NCBI GenBank assembly: GCA_045603585.1
Contig: JAZUMK010000019.1
Coordinates: 1-47,606 of the forward strand
Reading direction: 5' to 3'
DNA length: 47,606 nucleotides
Source: SFEL01 sp045603585
GTDB lineage: Bacteria; Bacillota; Clostridia; Christensenellales; CAG-138
The notes beneath the pieces are model-generated. The model made no database searches, was not told where the DNA came from, and saw only the letters and a list, made by a program, of their open reading frames with translations. Shown here one piece after another: positions 14,587-22,678 of this stretch. Both the position numbers and the translations under genes were made by a program. How positions within the stretch are numbered: position 1 is the stretch's first letter; each line of letters opens with the position of its first letter.

Positions 14587-16659
14587 CTAAACCTTACGCA
14601 TATACAAGGTTACACCGGAGGGATAAGATTTGCCGCAGTGAATGCTCTGATGGGCAACGATCATTTCTTCCTCGTCTTTCATGGGAAGACCGGTATTGAA
14701 ATTAAGAACCAGCAGGTTGTTTGCGGCGGAGGTGAAGTGCACCCTTAGCTTCTGGCCCGGCTTGAGGCGGATGGCGGCAGGGGTGAGGCGCATATTGTAT
14801 TCTTCCACCTTGCCGGGGGTGAGCAACTGGATTCTCTTGCCTTCATCGCGGAACTTTGCCCTCAGGTTGCTGCCTACAAGGCGAACTGAGCGTCCGTCCT
14901 CGCCGACTATGGTAACGCGGGCTATCCAGTCGGTATCCAGTGCGCTGGAGGCGGCGTAGAATTTAATGTTGAAATCGCCTGCAATCTCGCACTCTTCAGT
15001 TATGGGCATGGTGAAGCACAGAACGTCGTCACGCTTTTCCACCTCGGTATATTCTTCGGGAACGGCAAGCTCGTTTTCAGAGGGATCATATACATGGGGA
15101 GGGGGATTTGCGGGATCGTAATCATAACACAGCACCGAATCATCCTGAGGGACAGCCTCATGCAGGCCGTTATCGCCACCGAAGTAGAGTGTGGTTTTTT
15201 CAAACTCTGCAGGGGGGAACTCATGGGCGGTGCGCCACTCGTTTGCACCCAGCATGTAGTACATTACGGGGGGCTGATCAAAGGCGGCCTGCTCCATTTT
15301 CTTGAGGTGGTAGTCAAACCAGCGCTGCCAGTAGATTTCAAGGTTATGGATGATGGCATTGTTACCGAAGGAGCCGGCGTGGCTGTCACGGGTGGTGTTG
15401 CTCTTGTGGAGCCAGGGGCCCATCATGAGGAACTTGTTCTTGTCGTTTTCGTAGTGCTGTACGATATCCCAGCCAACCTGACTGCCCTTGCAGTCGTCGT
15501 CGAACCAACCGGATTGAACCAGCGCAGGAGCGGTTATCTTGGAAGGATCTCTTGCCCAGTCGGATTCTCTCCAGTAGTCATTATTGGTTTCGTTATCCAG
15601 CCATGCGTTCCAGGTGGTGAAGCGGACACCGAAGGCCTTTTCGGGCAGATCCTTAAGGGGGCGGATGGCGAATATGTCGTTCCAGTCATCCCTCTGCATA
15701 TCCAGCTTGGAGCCTACTGTACCTGCATTCATGGCATATACCCAGGGCAGGGAGCCGCAGGCAAGGCTGCCGCCGCGGCGGGGAACATCCAGGAAGGGAG
15801 GTCCTGCGGTAACAAAGCTTACCATGCAGCCAAGGTGGGGATTGCCGCTGGCTGCCATAGACCACTGAACAAAGCCGCAATAGGAACCGCCTATGGTGCC
15901 TGCCTTTCCATCGCTCCAGGGTTGGGCAGCCATCCAGTCAAGGGTATCGCTGCCGTCGTTTTCTTCGCCTTTTATGCCGAGGTAAACACCCTCGGACTGT
16001 TCGCGGCCTCTGAGGTCCTGCAGCATAAGAGCATAGCCCCGGCGCACGTATTTTGCGCTGAAGTAATATGCAAGGCTTGCATTATAGGGGGTGCGCACCA
16101 GTATGGTGGGTACCTTTTCGCCTTCCTTAAGGTCGGCGGGCAGCCATACATGGGTAGCAAGGCGTACTCCGTCTCTCATGGGAACCATAAAGGTGCCAAG
16201 GGAGCGTATGTGATGCTCTGCCGAGGAAATTGGAGCATTCTTCCATGTATCAAGACCGGCAGCACTTTCATAGCCGGGCTTTACAAGGGTAAGGGTGGCA
16301 TACAGCCAGGTGGTAACAAATGCCACGGGCTGACCATTATCAAAGAGAATATCTATGCCCCTCTTTTTTTTGCGGATATAAAGCCAGTTGTTTTCTTTAT
16401 CGTAATGTTCGCCCCAGGGAGCCGTAACGGGACCGCTCTCAACAGAGGCAAAGAGGGAGGGGTAGTTGCTGAAATACTTATGGGAGTCTGTCAGATCAAA
16501 CTGCAGTTTATCCAGATAATCTGCGGAGGAAAGAGGTTCTGGCTCGTACCATTGCTCATCTTCGATGGTGCAGCATCTGAAGGTGCCTGCAGTGAAATCC
16601 ACACTGCCTACGAGAATGCCTGAATTATAAAGAAGAAATTCATCCATGTGTTTCGACAT
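14587..16659 (-). CDS. CocE/NonD-family hydrolase (X-Pro dipeptidyl-peptidase S15-like)
   Basis: A 690-residue alpha/beta-hydrolase of the S15/CocE group. After a family-specific N-terminal region of about 150 residues, the hydrolase domain opens with MRDGVRLATHVWLPAD, then GYALMLQDLRGREQSEG and the nucleophile elbow GGSYCG (Ser259). The acid is likely in SGWFDDDCKGS and the His in GPWLHKS. A C-terminal jelly-roll X-Pro domain ends the protein (CEIAGDFNIKFYAASSALDTDW region). There is no signal peptide, so it acts in the cytosol. Members cleave X-Pro dipeptides or ester/amide bonds. Beside a peptide transporter, peptide hydrolysis is the likelier role (inference). AAAGGAGA precedes the ATG. 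Confidence 0.88.
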   Translation of the reverse strand: MSKHMDEFLLYNSGILVGSVDFTAGTFRCCTIEDEQWYEPEPLSSADYLDKLQFDLTDSHKYFSNYPSLFASVESGPVTAPWGEHYDKENNWLYIRKKKRGIDILFDNGQPVAFVTTWLYATLTLVKPGYESAAGLDTWKNAPISSAEHHIRSLGTFMVPMRDGVRLATHVWLPADLKEGEKVPTILVRTPYNASLAYYFSAKYVRRGYALMLQDLRGREQSEGVYLGIKGEENDGSDTLDWMAAQPWSDGKAGTIGGSYCGFVQWSMAASGNPHLGCMVSFVTAGPPFLDVPRRGGSLACGSLPWVYAMNAGTVGSKLDMQRDDWNDIFAIRPLKDLPEKAFGVRFTTWNAWLDNETNNDYWRESDWARDPSKITAPALVQSGWFDDDCKGSQVGWDIVQHYENDKNKFLMMGPWLHKSNTTRDSHAGSFGNNAIIHNLEIYWQRWFDYHLKKMEQAAFDQPPVMYYMLGANEWRTAHEFPPAEFEKTTLYFGGDNGLHEAVPQDDSVLCYDYDPANPPPHVYDPSENELAVPEEYTEVEKRDDVLCFTMPITEECEIAGDFNIKFYAASSALDTDWIARVTIVGEDGRSVRLVGSNLRAKFRDEGKRIQLLTPGKVEEYNMRLTPAAIRLKPGQKLRVHFTSAANNLLVLNFNTGLPMKDEEEMIVAHQSIHCGKSYPSGVTLYMRKV

Positions 16660-16662
16660 CTA

Positions 16663-16691
16663 TTGACATCTCCTTTATGCTGTAATAAGAT
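16663..16691 (+). promoter_or_regulatory. Rightward promoter of the dppBCDF operon
   Basis: The -35 TTGACA (16663-16668), a 17-base spacer and a -10 TAAGAT (16686-16691) read toward the permease gene. The palindrome ATGTATACAT begins directly at the -10 box. Confidence 0.6.
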
Positions 16692-16701
16692 ATGTATACA
16701 T
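16692..16701. promoter_or_regulatory. Putative GntR/FCD operator
   Basis: The perfect palindrome ATGTATACAT, with a near half-copy TGATACATGCAT ten bases on, lies between two divergent promoters where it would overlap both transcription starts. It matches the TnGTATACnA style of FadR-type sites, and an FCD-GntR gene is in the cluster. Confidence 0.65.
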
Positions 16702-16714
16702 CACTGATACATGC

Positions 16715-16743
16715 ATTATATTAGCGCGACACCTCAATGTCAA
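16715..16743 (-). promoter_or_regulatory. Leftward promoter of the hydrolase gene
   Basis: A consensus pair on the minus strand: TTGACA (16743-16738), 17 bases, TATAAT (16720-16715). It would be a strong promoter unless repressed at the adjacent palindrome. Confidence 0.8.
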
Positions 16744-16755
16744 CAACTAAATAAC

Positions 16756-16794
16756 AGGAGGCAGGTACGCAGGGCGTACCATATTTGCAATATG
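16756..16794 (+). promoter_or_regulatory. Ribosome-binding site separated from its start by a hairpin
   Basis: AGGAGG (16756-16761) lies 30 bases before the only plausible permease start, ATG 16792. The hairpin GGTACGC-AGG-GCGTACC (16764-16780) sits between them. Folding it would cut the effective spacing to about 13 bases. No alternative start codon occurs in frame closer to the AGGAGG. Confidence 0.6.
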
Positions 16795-17724
16795 CTTAAA
16801 TACGTAATAAAAAGGCTGTTGCTCACCATTCCGGTGCTTCTGTGTGTGGCTTTCATTGTGTTTACCATAATGGCGCTTACTCCCGGTACACCGGCGGAAA
16901 ACATCCTGGGCACAAATGCTACTCAGGAGGCCATCGATGCCCTCAACCATGAATTCGGTTACGATCAGCCCTTTTTGGTACGCTTTTTCAATTATATAAA
17001 GGGAATTGTACTGGAGGGGGACTTCGGAAACTCCTACCGCTCCAACAAGCCTGTGTTTACAGAAATAATGGGGCGTTTCCCCAAAACCCTTATTTTGGCG
17101 CTGTCCTCAATGGTGCTCAGTGCGGTAATAGGCATATCCCTGGGCATACTGTCCGCTGTAAAGCAGTATTCTTTCATTGATACCGTTGCCACGCTTATCG
17201 CCATGTTCTTTGCGGCAGTGCCTAGCTTCTGGTTCAGCATGATACTGATATTTATATTTTCCCTTACTTTGGGGTGGCTGCCATCCATGGGAGCAGACAG
17301 CTTTGCCTGCTACATAATGCCTACTATCGCCCTCTCTCTCAGCGGCGCAGCCAGCATACTCCGCCTTACCCGCACCCAGATGCTGGAGACTATCCGTCAG
17401 GATTATATCCGCACTGCAGAGGCAAAGGGTGCCCATCAGCGTACCATTGTATGGAAGCATGCCCTCAAGAATGCTCTGCTACCAGTCATTACGGCTCTGG
17501 GCATGAAGCTGGGCGAGCTGCTAGGCGGCGCTGTTATAGCAGAGACGGTATTTTCTATGCCAGGTCTGGGCAAATACATTCTGAACAGCATACTTACCAA
17601 GGACGATCCTGCGGTAATGGCCAGCGCCATTTTCCTTGCGGCACTGTTCTGCCTTGTAATGCTTATCGTAGACATTATCTACGCCTTCATTGATCCCCGT
17701 ATCCGGGCAAAATATAACAGCTAA
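16792..17724 (+). CDS. dppB: Peptide ABC transporter permease (DppB type)
   Basis: A 310-residue inner-membrane permease with six predicted membrane segments, starting MLKYVIKRLLLTIPVLL. The LGTNATQEAIDALNHEFGYDQPF periplasmic loop (given here as ATQEAIDALNHEFGYDQPF) and the EAA-type cytosolic loop DYIRTAEAKGAHQRTIVWKH, which docks on the ATPase, are typical of the DppB/OppB family. The C-terminus ends VDIIYAFIDPRIR. An upstream ATG at 16711 would add a non-family N-terminus and is rejected. First gene of dppBCDF-M19; the next gene follows after 15 bases. Confidence 0.93.
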   Translation: MLKYVIKRLLLTIPVLLCVAFIVFTIMALTPGTPAENILGTNATQEAIDALNHEFGYDQPFLVRFFNYIKGIVLEGDFGNSYRSNKPVFTEIMGRFPKTLILALSSMVLSAVIGISLGILSAVKQYSFIDTVATLIAMFFAAVPSFWFSMILIFIFSLTLGWLPSMGADSFACYIMPTIALSLSGAASILRLTRTQMLETIRQDYIRTAEAKGAHQRTIVWKHALKNALLPVITALGMKLGELLGGAVIAETVFSMPGLGKYILNSILTKDDPAVMASAIFLAALFCLVMLIVDIIYAFIDPRIRAKYNS

Positions 17725-17739
17725 GGGAGTGACAACGTT

Positions 17740-18630
17740 ATGGAAAACGCAAAAACACTGCCTAATAATAAAGAAAAGAACGGCGTAAACTCTCTCTATG
17801 CAGAGTACTGGCGCCGTTATAAGAAAAACAAGGCCGCTATGCTGGGCCTTGTGATATTTGCAATGCTTGTGCTGGTGATAATCTTTGCAGATGTTATAGT
17901 ACCCTATGAAAAGGCCATTGATCAGGATTACACACAGCGATTCCTTACCCCCTGTGCGGAGCATTGGTTTGGTACAGACCACTTCGGCAGAGATGTATTC
18001 GCCCGTGTCATTCACGGTTCTCGTTATTCCCTCATCATCGGTGTGGCCACCAATATCCTCTCACTGGTACTGGGTGGTCTGCTGGGCGCTGCGGCAGGCT
18101 ATTACGGCGGCAAGGTGGATGATATAATAATGCGTATAATGGACGTATTCATGTGCATCCCCTTTATGCTGCTGGCTCTTGCTATAGTTGCGGCGCTGGG
18201 TCCCGGCCTTGTAAACCTTATGATAGCCATAACCATCTCCAGCATACCCGGCATGACCCGTTTGGTGCGCTCGGCGGTGCTGTTGGTTGCGGATCAGGAT
18301 TATATTGAGGCTGCAGGCTCCTATGGAAGCAAGGATGCACGCATATTGCTCAAGTACATTATCCCTAATGCTCTGGGCCCTATCATAGTAAATACTACCA
18401 TGAACATTGCAGGCACCATACTCGCGGCGGCGGGCCTTTCCTTCATCGGAATGGGCATTCAGCCTCCCACTCCTGAATGGGGCGCCATGCTCTCCGGAGC
18501 TCGTGAATACATGCGTCAGGCTCCCTATCTTATGGTATATCCCGGACTTGCCATCCTGCTTTCCGTGCTTTCCCTCAATCTTATCGGCGACGGCCTGCGG
18601 GACGCTCTGGATCCCAAGCTGAAGGACTAA
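17740..18630 (+). CDS. dppC: Peptide ABC transporter permease (DppC type)
   Basis: A 296-residue permease partnering DppB. It has an N-terminal OppC-type segment (WRRYKKNKAAMLGLVIF), the HWFGTDHFGRDVFARVIHG loop, and the EAA motif DYIEAAGSYGSKDARILLKYI. It ends with the family signature GDGLRDALDPKLKD. Six membrane segments are apparent. GGGAGTGACAACGTT precedes the ATG. Confidence 0.95.
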   Translation: MENAKTLPNNKEKNGVNSLYAEYWRRYKKNKAAMLGLVIFAMLVLVIIFADVIVPYEKAIDQDYTQRFLTPCAEHWFGTDHFGRDVFARVIHGSRYSLIIGVATNILSLVLGGLLGAAAGYYGGKVDDIIMRIMDVFMCIPFMLLALAIVAALGPGLVNLMIAITISSIPGMTRLVRSAVLLVADQDYIEAAGSYGSKDARILLKYIIPNALGPIIVNTTMNIAGTILAAAGLSFIGMGIQPPTPEWGAMLSGAREYMRQAPYLMVYPGLAILLSVLSLNLIGDGLRDALDPKLKD

Positions 18631-18645
18631 GGAAGGAGAAGCCAA

Positions 18646-19632
18646 ATGAACAAGGAAATGCCATTGCTGCAGATAGAAGATCTGCATGTACAGTATAAAA
18701 CCGACCTTGAAACGGTATACGCGGTAAACGGTCTCAGCTTTTCTCTGGATAGGGGAAAGACCCTTGGCTTGGTAGGGGAGACCGGCGCAGGCAAAACTAC
18801 TACCTCCATGGCAATACTTCGCCTGTTGCCCATACGCACCGCACGCATACCCGAGGGAAAGATATTCTTCGAGGGGGAAAATCTGCTGGAGCAGGATATC
18901 GACAAGATGCGTCAGATACGCGGCGAAAAGATATCCATAATCTTTCAGGACCCAATGACCGCCCTCAATCCGGTTATAACCGTGGGTGAGCAGATTGCGG
19001 AGGCCCTGAGGCTGCATAATCATGATAACAAGAGCAAGGAGCAGATTCAGCAGAAGGTGCATGAGGTTCTGGAGATGGTAGGCATACCTGCCTCCCGTGC
19101 AAAGGATTATCCCCATCAGTTTTCCGGAGGAATGAAGCAAAGGGTAGTAATTGCCATTGCCCTTGCCTGCGAGCCGGAACTGCTTATTGCGGATGAGCCC
19201 ACCACCGCGCTGGATGTTACCATTCAGGCACAGGTGCTTGCCATGATGAACGAGCTAAAGCAGCGGCTGGGCACTTCAATGATAATGATAACCCACGACC
19301 TTGGCATAGTTGCCAATACCTGCGACGATGTTGCCATTATGTATGCAGGCGAAATAATCGAATACGGCAGCATATACGATATCTTTGAATGTGATAAGCA
19401 TCATCCCTATACTGTCGGCCTGTTCGGCTCCATACCGGATTTGGATAACAGAACCGATCGCCTTTCCCCCATAGAGGGCATAATGGCAGACCCTACTGTT
19501 CTGCCCAAGGGGTGCAGCTTTGCCCCCAGATGCCCCCATTGCACGGATGTGTGCCTGAATAAAAAGCCCGGTGTATTCACCGAGGGCAAGCATAGCATCC
19601 GCTGCCATCTGTTTGCGAAGGAGGATGCATAA
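18646..19632 (+). CDS. dppD: Peptide ABC transporter ATP-binding protein (DppD type)
   Basis: A 328-residue ATPase: Walker A GETGAGKTT, Q-loop FQDPMTALNP, signature FSGGMKQR, Walker B LLIADEPTTALD and switch MITHDLG are all intact. The C-terminal oligopeptide-transporter extension has the GCSFAPRCPHC and VCLNKKPG cysteine region, which in this family can carry an iron-sulfur cluster. GGAAGGAGAAGCCAA precedes the start. Its stop overlaps the next ATG by one base. Confidence 0.95.
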   Translation: MNKEMPLLQIEDLHVQYKTDLETVYAVNGLSFSLDRGKTLGLVGETGAGKTTTSMAILRLLPIRTARIPEGKIFFEGENLLEQDIDKMRQIRGEKISIIFQDPMTALNPVITVGEQIAEALRLHNHDNKSKEQIQQKVHEVLEMVGIPASRAKDYPHQFSGGMKQRVVIAIALACEPELLIADEPTTALDVTIQAQVLAMMNELKQRLGTSMIMITHDLGIVANTCDDVAIMYAGEIIEYGSIYDIFECDKHHPYTVGLFGSIPDLDNRTDRLSPIEGIMADPTVLPKGCSFAPRCPHCTDVCLNKKPGVFTEGKHSIRCHLFAKEDA

Positions 19633-20588
19633 TGTCTGAGCTTATTCAGGTAGAACACCTCAAAAAGTACTTTAAGGTATCCAAGGGCTATCTCCATGCT
19701 GTGGACGATGTGAGTTTTTCCATCGACAGGGGTAAAACCCTTGGCGTGGTTGGTGAATCCGGCTGCGGTAAAAGTACCCTCGGCCGCGCAATACTCCGAC
19801 TTCATGAGCCCACCTCAGGTGTGATCCGCTATGATGGGCAGAATATCCTTGATTTTTCCGAGGATAAGATGCGCGAGATGCGTTCCCATATGCAGATAAT
19901 CTTTCAGGATCCCTATTCCAGCCTTAATCCACGTATGTGTGTTAAGGAGCTTATAGCCGAGCCGCTACTAGTTGCAAAGGCGGGATCAAAGGCGGAGATA
20001 GACGCAAGGGTTGAGGAGCTTATGGATACCGTTGGCCTTGCAAAGCGACTTGCCATGGCATATCCTCACGAGCTGGACGGAGGTCGCCGTCAGCGCATAG
20101 GCGTGGCAAGAGCCTTGTCCCTCAAGCCTGATTTTATCGTGTGCGATGAGCCTGTATCCGCGCTGGATGTTTCCATTCAGGCCCAGATACTCAATCTGCT
20201 CAAGGATTTGCAGGATCAGCTGGGCATTGCATATATGTTTATTACCCACGACCTTTCCGTGGTAAAGCATATTTCGGATGATATTGCGGTAATGTATCTT
20301 GGCCAGATCGTGGAAAAAGCACCCTCGGAGGAGCTGTTTGCAAATCCGCTGCATCCCTATACCAAGGCACTGCTTTCCGCAATACCGAAGCCTAATCTTG
20401 CATCCCGTGACAAGGTTCCCGAGCTTATCCGCGGCGAGGTAACAAGCCCGGTAAATCCTGCGCCCGGCTGCCGTTTTGCCCCAAGATGCCCCTACTGCAC
20501 CGAGGGCTGCACAGGCAAGGATGCGACTACCGGCCTCAGAGAAGTTTCTCGCGGGCATTTTGTAGACTGTCCCTTCGCAGGAAAATAA
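19632..20588 (+). CDS. dppF: Peptide ABC transporter ATP-binding protein (DppF type)
   Basis: A 318-residue ATPase pairing with DppD. Walker A GESGCGKST, Q-loop FQDPYSSLNP, Walker B FIVCDEPVSALD and switch FITHDLS are normal. The ABC signature reads LDGGRRQR in place of LSGGQRQR. That variant is known from some clostridial peptide/nickel-type transporters and may form an asymmetric ATP site (inference). The C-terminal RFAPRCPYC extension is present. Its TAA is immediately followed by the dipeptidase ATG. Confidence 0.94.
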   Translation: MSELIQVEHLKKYFKVSKGYLHAVDDVSFSIDRGKTLGVVGESGCGKSTLGRAILRLHEPTSGVIRYDGQNILDFSEDKMREMRSHMQIIFQDPYSSLNPRMCVKELIAEPLLVAKAGSKAEIDARVEELMDTVGLAKRLAMAYPHELDGGRRQRIGVARALSLKPDFIVCDEPVSALDVSIQAQILNLLKDLQDQLGIAYMFITHDLSVVKHISDDIAVMYLGQIVEKAPSEELFANPLHPYTKALLSAIPKPNLASRDKVPELIRGEVTSPVNPAPGCRFAPRCPYCTEGCTGKDATTGLREVSRGHFVDCPFAGK

Positions 20589-21587
20589 ATGAGAGTTGAG
20601 ATGAGCAAAAATATAGTTATTGATCTGCATCTGGATATGCTCTACGATGTGGAAAAAAAGCGCCGCGCCGGCCGCAGGCAGGTAATAGCAACCGATTATT
20701 TACCTTCATTCCGTAAAGGCGGCCTTACGGCCGTAGTATCCTCCCTCTATACCGATTCCGACCTGCCTGACGGCGGCCTTCGCGCCACCATGGACCAGAT
20801 TGCAGCCCTCCATGCGGAGCTTGCAGAATCTCCCGAGCTGGTGCTTGCCACCTGCTCCGAGGATATTCTCAGGGCGCAGGCAGAGGATAAGTTTGCCATT
20901 ATGCTGGGCTTTGAAGGCATTGAGCCCCTTCTTGGCAATGTGGATATGTTACGTACTTTCTATGCTCTTGGCGTAAGAATACTGGGTATTTGCTGGAGCC
21001 GTTCCAACTGGGCGGCAGACGGCAGCAGGTTCTTCGATTTTGATTACGAGGGCTATGGGCTTACCGAAGGGGGAAAGGCGCTTGTGGATTTGGCCACAGA
21101 GCTTGGCATGATAATTGACGTAAGCCATATCAACGACAAGGGCTTTGATGATGTTATGGCCCGCACTACCAAGCCGGTTATTGCCACCCATTCCAACTGT
21201 AGGTCACTTTCCAACACTCCACGTAATCTTGATGACGGACGGATAAAGCAGATAGCAGACAGGGGTGGTGTTATCGGAACAAACGGTGCAAACCTGTTGG
21301 CAAGGATATCCGATCCGGCCAATGCCACAATGAGGGACCTTGCAGATCATAAGCTGCATATTCGTAAAGTTGGCGGTTCCCACGCTCTCGCGCTGGGACT
21401 GGATCAGTGCGACCGTATAAACGATGCAATGGACAGCAGCTTCGGACGGGTGTTTGATATCATTCCCGATTATTCAATGCTGCCGGAATACGGGGAGCTA
21501 CTGCTGAGCCTTGGGCTTACCGAGGAGGAAGTACGGGGCGCAATGGGTGAAAACACCTTCAGAGTTATCAAGGAAGTTCTGGGGTAG
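20589..21587 (+). CDS. Membrane-dipeptidase-family (M19) peptidase
   Basis: A 332-residue zinc dipeptidase of the renal-dipeptidase family. The binuclear-zinc ligands are visible: IDLHLDML (His-x-Asp), GFEGIEPL (bridging Glu), IDVSHINDKG and ATHSN (two His). The C-terminal DKLHIRKVGGSHALALGLDQC-like region (DHKLHIRKVGGSHALALG) carries the substrate-binding Arg/Asp. There is no signal peptide, so it hydrolyses imported dipeptides in the cytosol. AGGAAAATAA places the start at 20589; the ATG at 20601 is an alternative. Last gene of the dpp operon. Confidence 0.93.
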   Translation: MRVEMSKNIVIDLHLDMLYDVEKKRRAGRRQVIATDYLPSFRKGGLTAVVSSLYTDSDLPDGGLRATMDQIAALHAELAESPELVLATCSEDILRAQAEDKFAIMLGFEGIEPLLGNVDMLRTFYALGVRILGICWSRSNWAADGSRFFDFDYEGYGLTEGGKALVDLATELGMIIDVSHINDKGFDDVMARTTKPVIATHSNCRSLSNTPRNLDDGRIKQIADRGGVIGTNGANLLARISDPANATMRDLADHKLHIRKVGGSHALALGLDQCDRINDAMDSSFGRVFDIIPDYSMLPEYGELLLSLGLTEEEVRGAMGENTFRVIKEVLG

Positions 21588-21760
21588 GCTTTTATCGCAC
21601 CCAGCTATTATCGTCATCACAACGGCGATTGGCTCCATGTAAGGGTGGAATTGTTGAAACATTCAATTTGGTAAAAAGGAATGTTTAGGCTGGATTAAGC
21701 GAGATTAGGAATTGATTAAAAGGTGTGGGTTGTGATGCTGAGACAAAAGAAAAGCTGAAC

Positions 21761-21784
21761 CCTACTACACACCCACTACATACG
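21761..21784 (+). other. Arm-site-like repeats before the tRNA remnant (island 1 right end)
   Basis: CCTACTACACACCCACTACATAC is a pair of related CTACTACA/CACTACAT words about 45 bases before the tRNA remnant at 21824. A very similar pair stands at 27078-27099 before the other remnant. Repeats like these are typical arm-type binding sites of tyrosine integrases. The surrounding 21588-21823 has no gene. Confidence 0.55.
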
Positions 21785-21823
21785 CAGCCCCATTTTCTCC
21801 AAACAAATAGCCACATTTGCTTC

Positions 21824-21886
21824 CCCCTGCTAAGGGAGTAGGCTGGGGTGACTGGCGCGAGGGTTCGAATCCCTCCTTCTCCGCCA
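21824..21886 (+). pseudogene. tRNA-Ser(GCU) 3' half, attachment-site remnant
   Basis: This is identical to tRNA-Ser(GCU) from the anticodon arm (CCCCTGCTAAGGGAG) to the CCA, with no 5' half. It marks the right end of the first island, with the intact tRNA at 8136 as the left end. Confidence 0.85.
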
Positions 21887-22010
21887 CGAAAAAGAGATCG
21901 CATTTGCGGTCTCTTTTTCGTGCTGCATAAAAGAAGGAGGGATGAGAAGGGCGCGGCCGAAGCTTGCGGAGGCGAAAAACCATCCAGTGAATGGTTTTTC
22001 GGCGCCCCGG
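21824..22010 (+). repeat. 187-bp repeat, copy 2
   Basis: Gap-free match to 8166-8352: tRNA remnant, its terminator hairpin (21887-21922) and flank to GCGCCCCGG. The similarity stops abruptly at 22010. Confidence 0.9.
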
Positions 22011-22045
22011 TGTCACTGTGGTCAACTATTAGAGTAGCATTTACA

Positions 22046-22084
22046 TAAAAACCGGAGTGGCGCCGCTGACGCTACGCCACTCCG
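22046..22084 (-). terminator. Terminator of the pst-like operon
   Basis: On the minus strand CGGAGTGGCG pairs with CGCCACTCCG and is followed by GTTTTTAT, about 110 bases after the HAD gene stop. Confidence 0.85.
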
Positions 22085-22192
22085 CTTAAATCATTATTTC
22101 CTACTTGAGTGCTTTTCTGCACTGTCCGTTTTTTCTGGTGCTGCTCACTCTGGGTGGCTTTTAATTTGATCAGAAAGTGTGGGGTATATGGA

Positions 22193-22660
22193 CTATGTAC
22201 GCAGTGTTGCCCGGAGACGATCGGTTTTAATGAGCAGGTCCAGAGCATCCTCTATAGAGGTTACCACCACGTCCACATGGGTCAGCAGAGCGCCGCAGCA
22301 GCCTTCCTTGCCCATGACGCATATGGAAAGATCGCAGGCATCAGACATCTGAATGTCATTGAATCCGTTGCCTATGCAGGCTACGCCGCCGGTAAGCTTG
22401 CGGGCTTCGGATGCCTTAATTTCGCCTACCTCGGTGGTGGGAAATACCTTTACCTCAAGAGGGAGACCTTCGCAGTTTTTGGTTGCGGTGCCGTGAGTAT
22501 CTGCGGTGATAACGTAGATGCCCAGGTTCTTGCTCAGCTGCTCAAGTTGGGGAATGATGGTGGATATAACCTTGCCGTCAAGGGCGATGGTGCCATTGTA
22601 ATCCAGTATAAGATGGCTGATGGTGAATTCGTCACGTCCGGGAATTCTAATAGTAAGCAT
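22193..22660 (-). CDS. HAD-family hydrolase, P-type-ATPase-like soluble form
   Basis: A 155-residue HAD phosphatase-like protein. Motif I reads DYNGT (Asp nucleophile, with Asn at the usual second Asp position), motif II is around VITADTHGTA, and motifs III/IV read KASEARKLTGGVACIGNGFNDIQM, split as KASEARK and GNGFNDIQM. This compact layout resembles the cytosolic P domain of P-type ATPases. The change at motif I may lower phosphatase activity. It is the last gene of the pst-like operon, 18 bases after pstB, so a role tied to phosphate or oxyanion handling is possible (inference). Confidence 0.8.
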   Translation of the reverse strand: MLTIRIPGRDEFTISHLILDYNGTIALDGKVISTIIPQLEQLSKNLGIYVITADTHGTATKNCEGLPLEVKVFPTTEVGEIKASEARKLTGGVACIGNGFNDIQMSDACDLSICVMGKEGCCGALLTHVDVVVTSIEDALDLLIKTDRLRATLRT

Positions 22661-22678
22661 AGTTTATTCCTCTTTTCT

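Noticed and set aside
15094..16623. 509-codon open frame on the plus strand
   Set aside because: Antisense shadow of the CocE-family gene; no ribosome-binding site and no domain.
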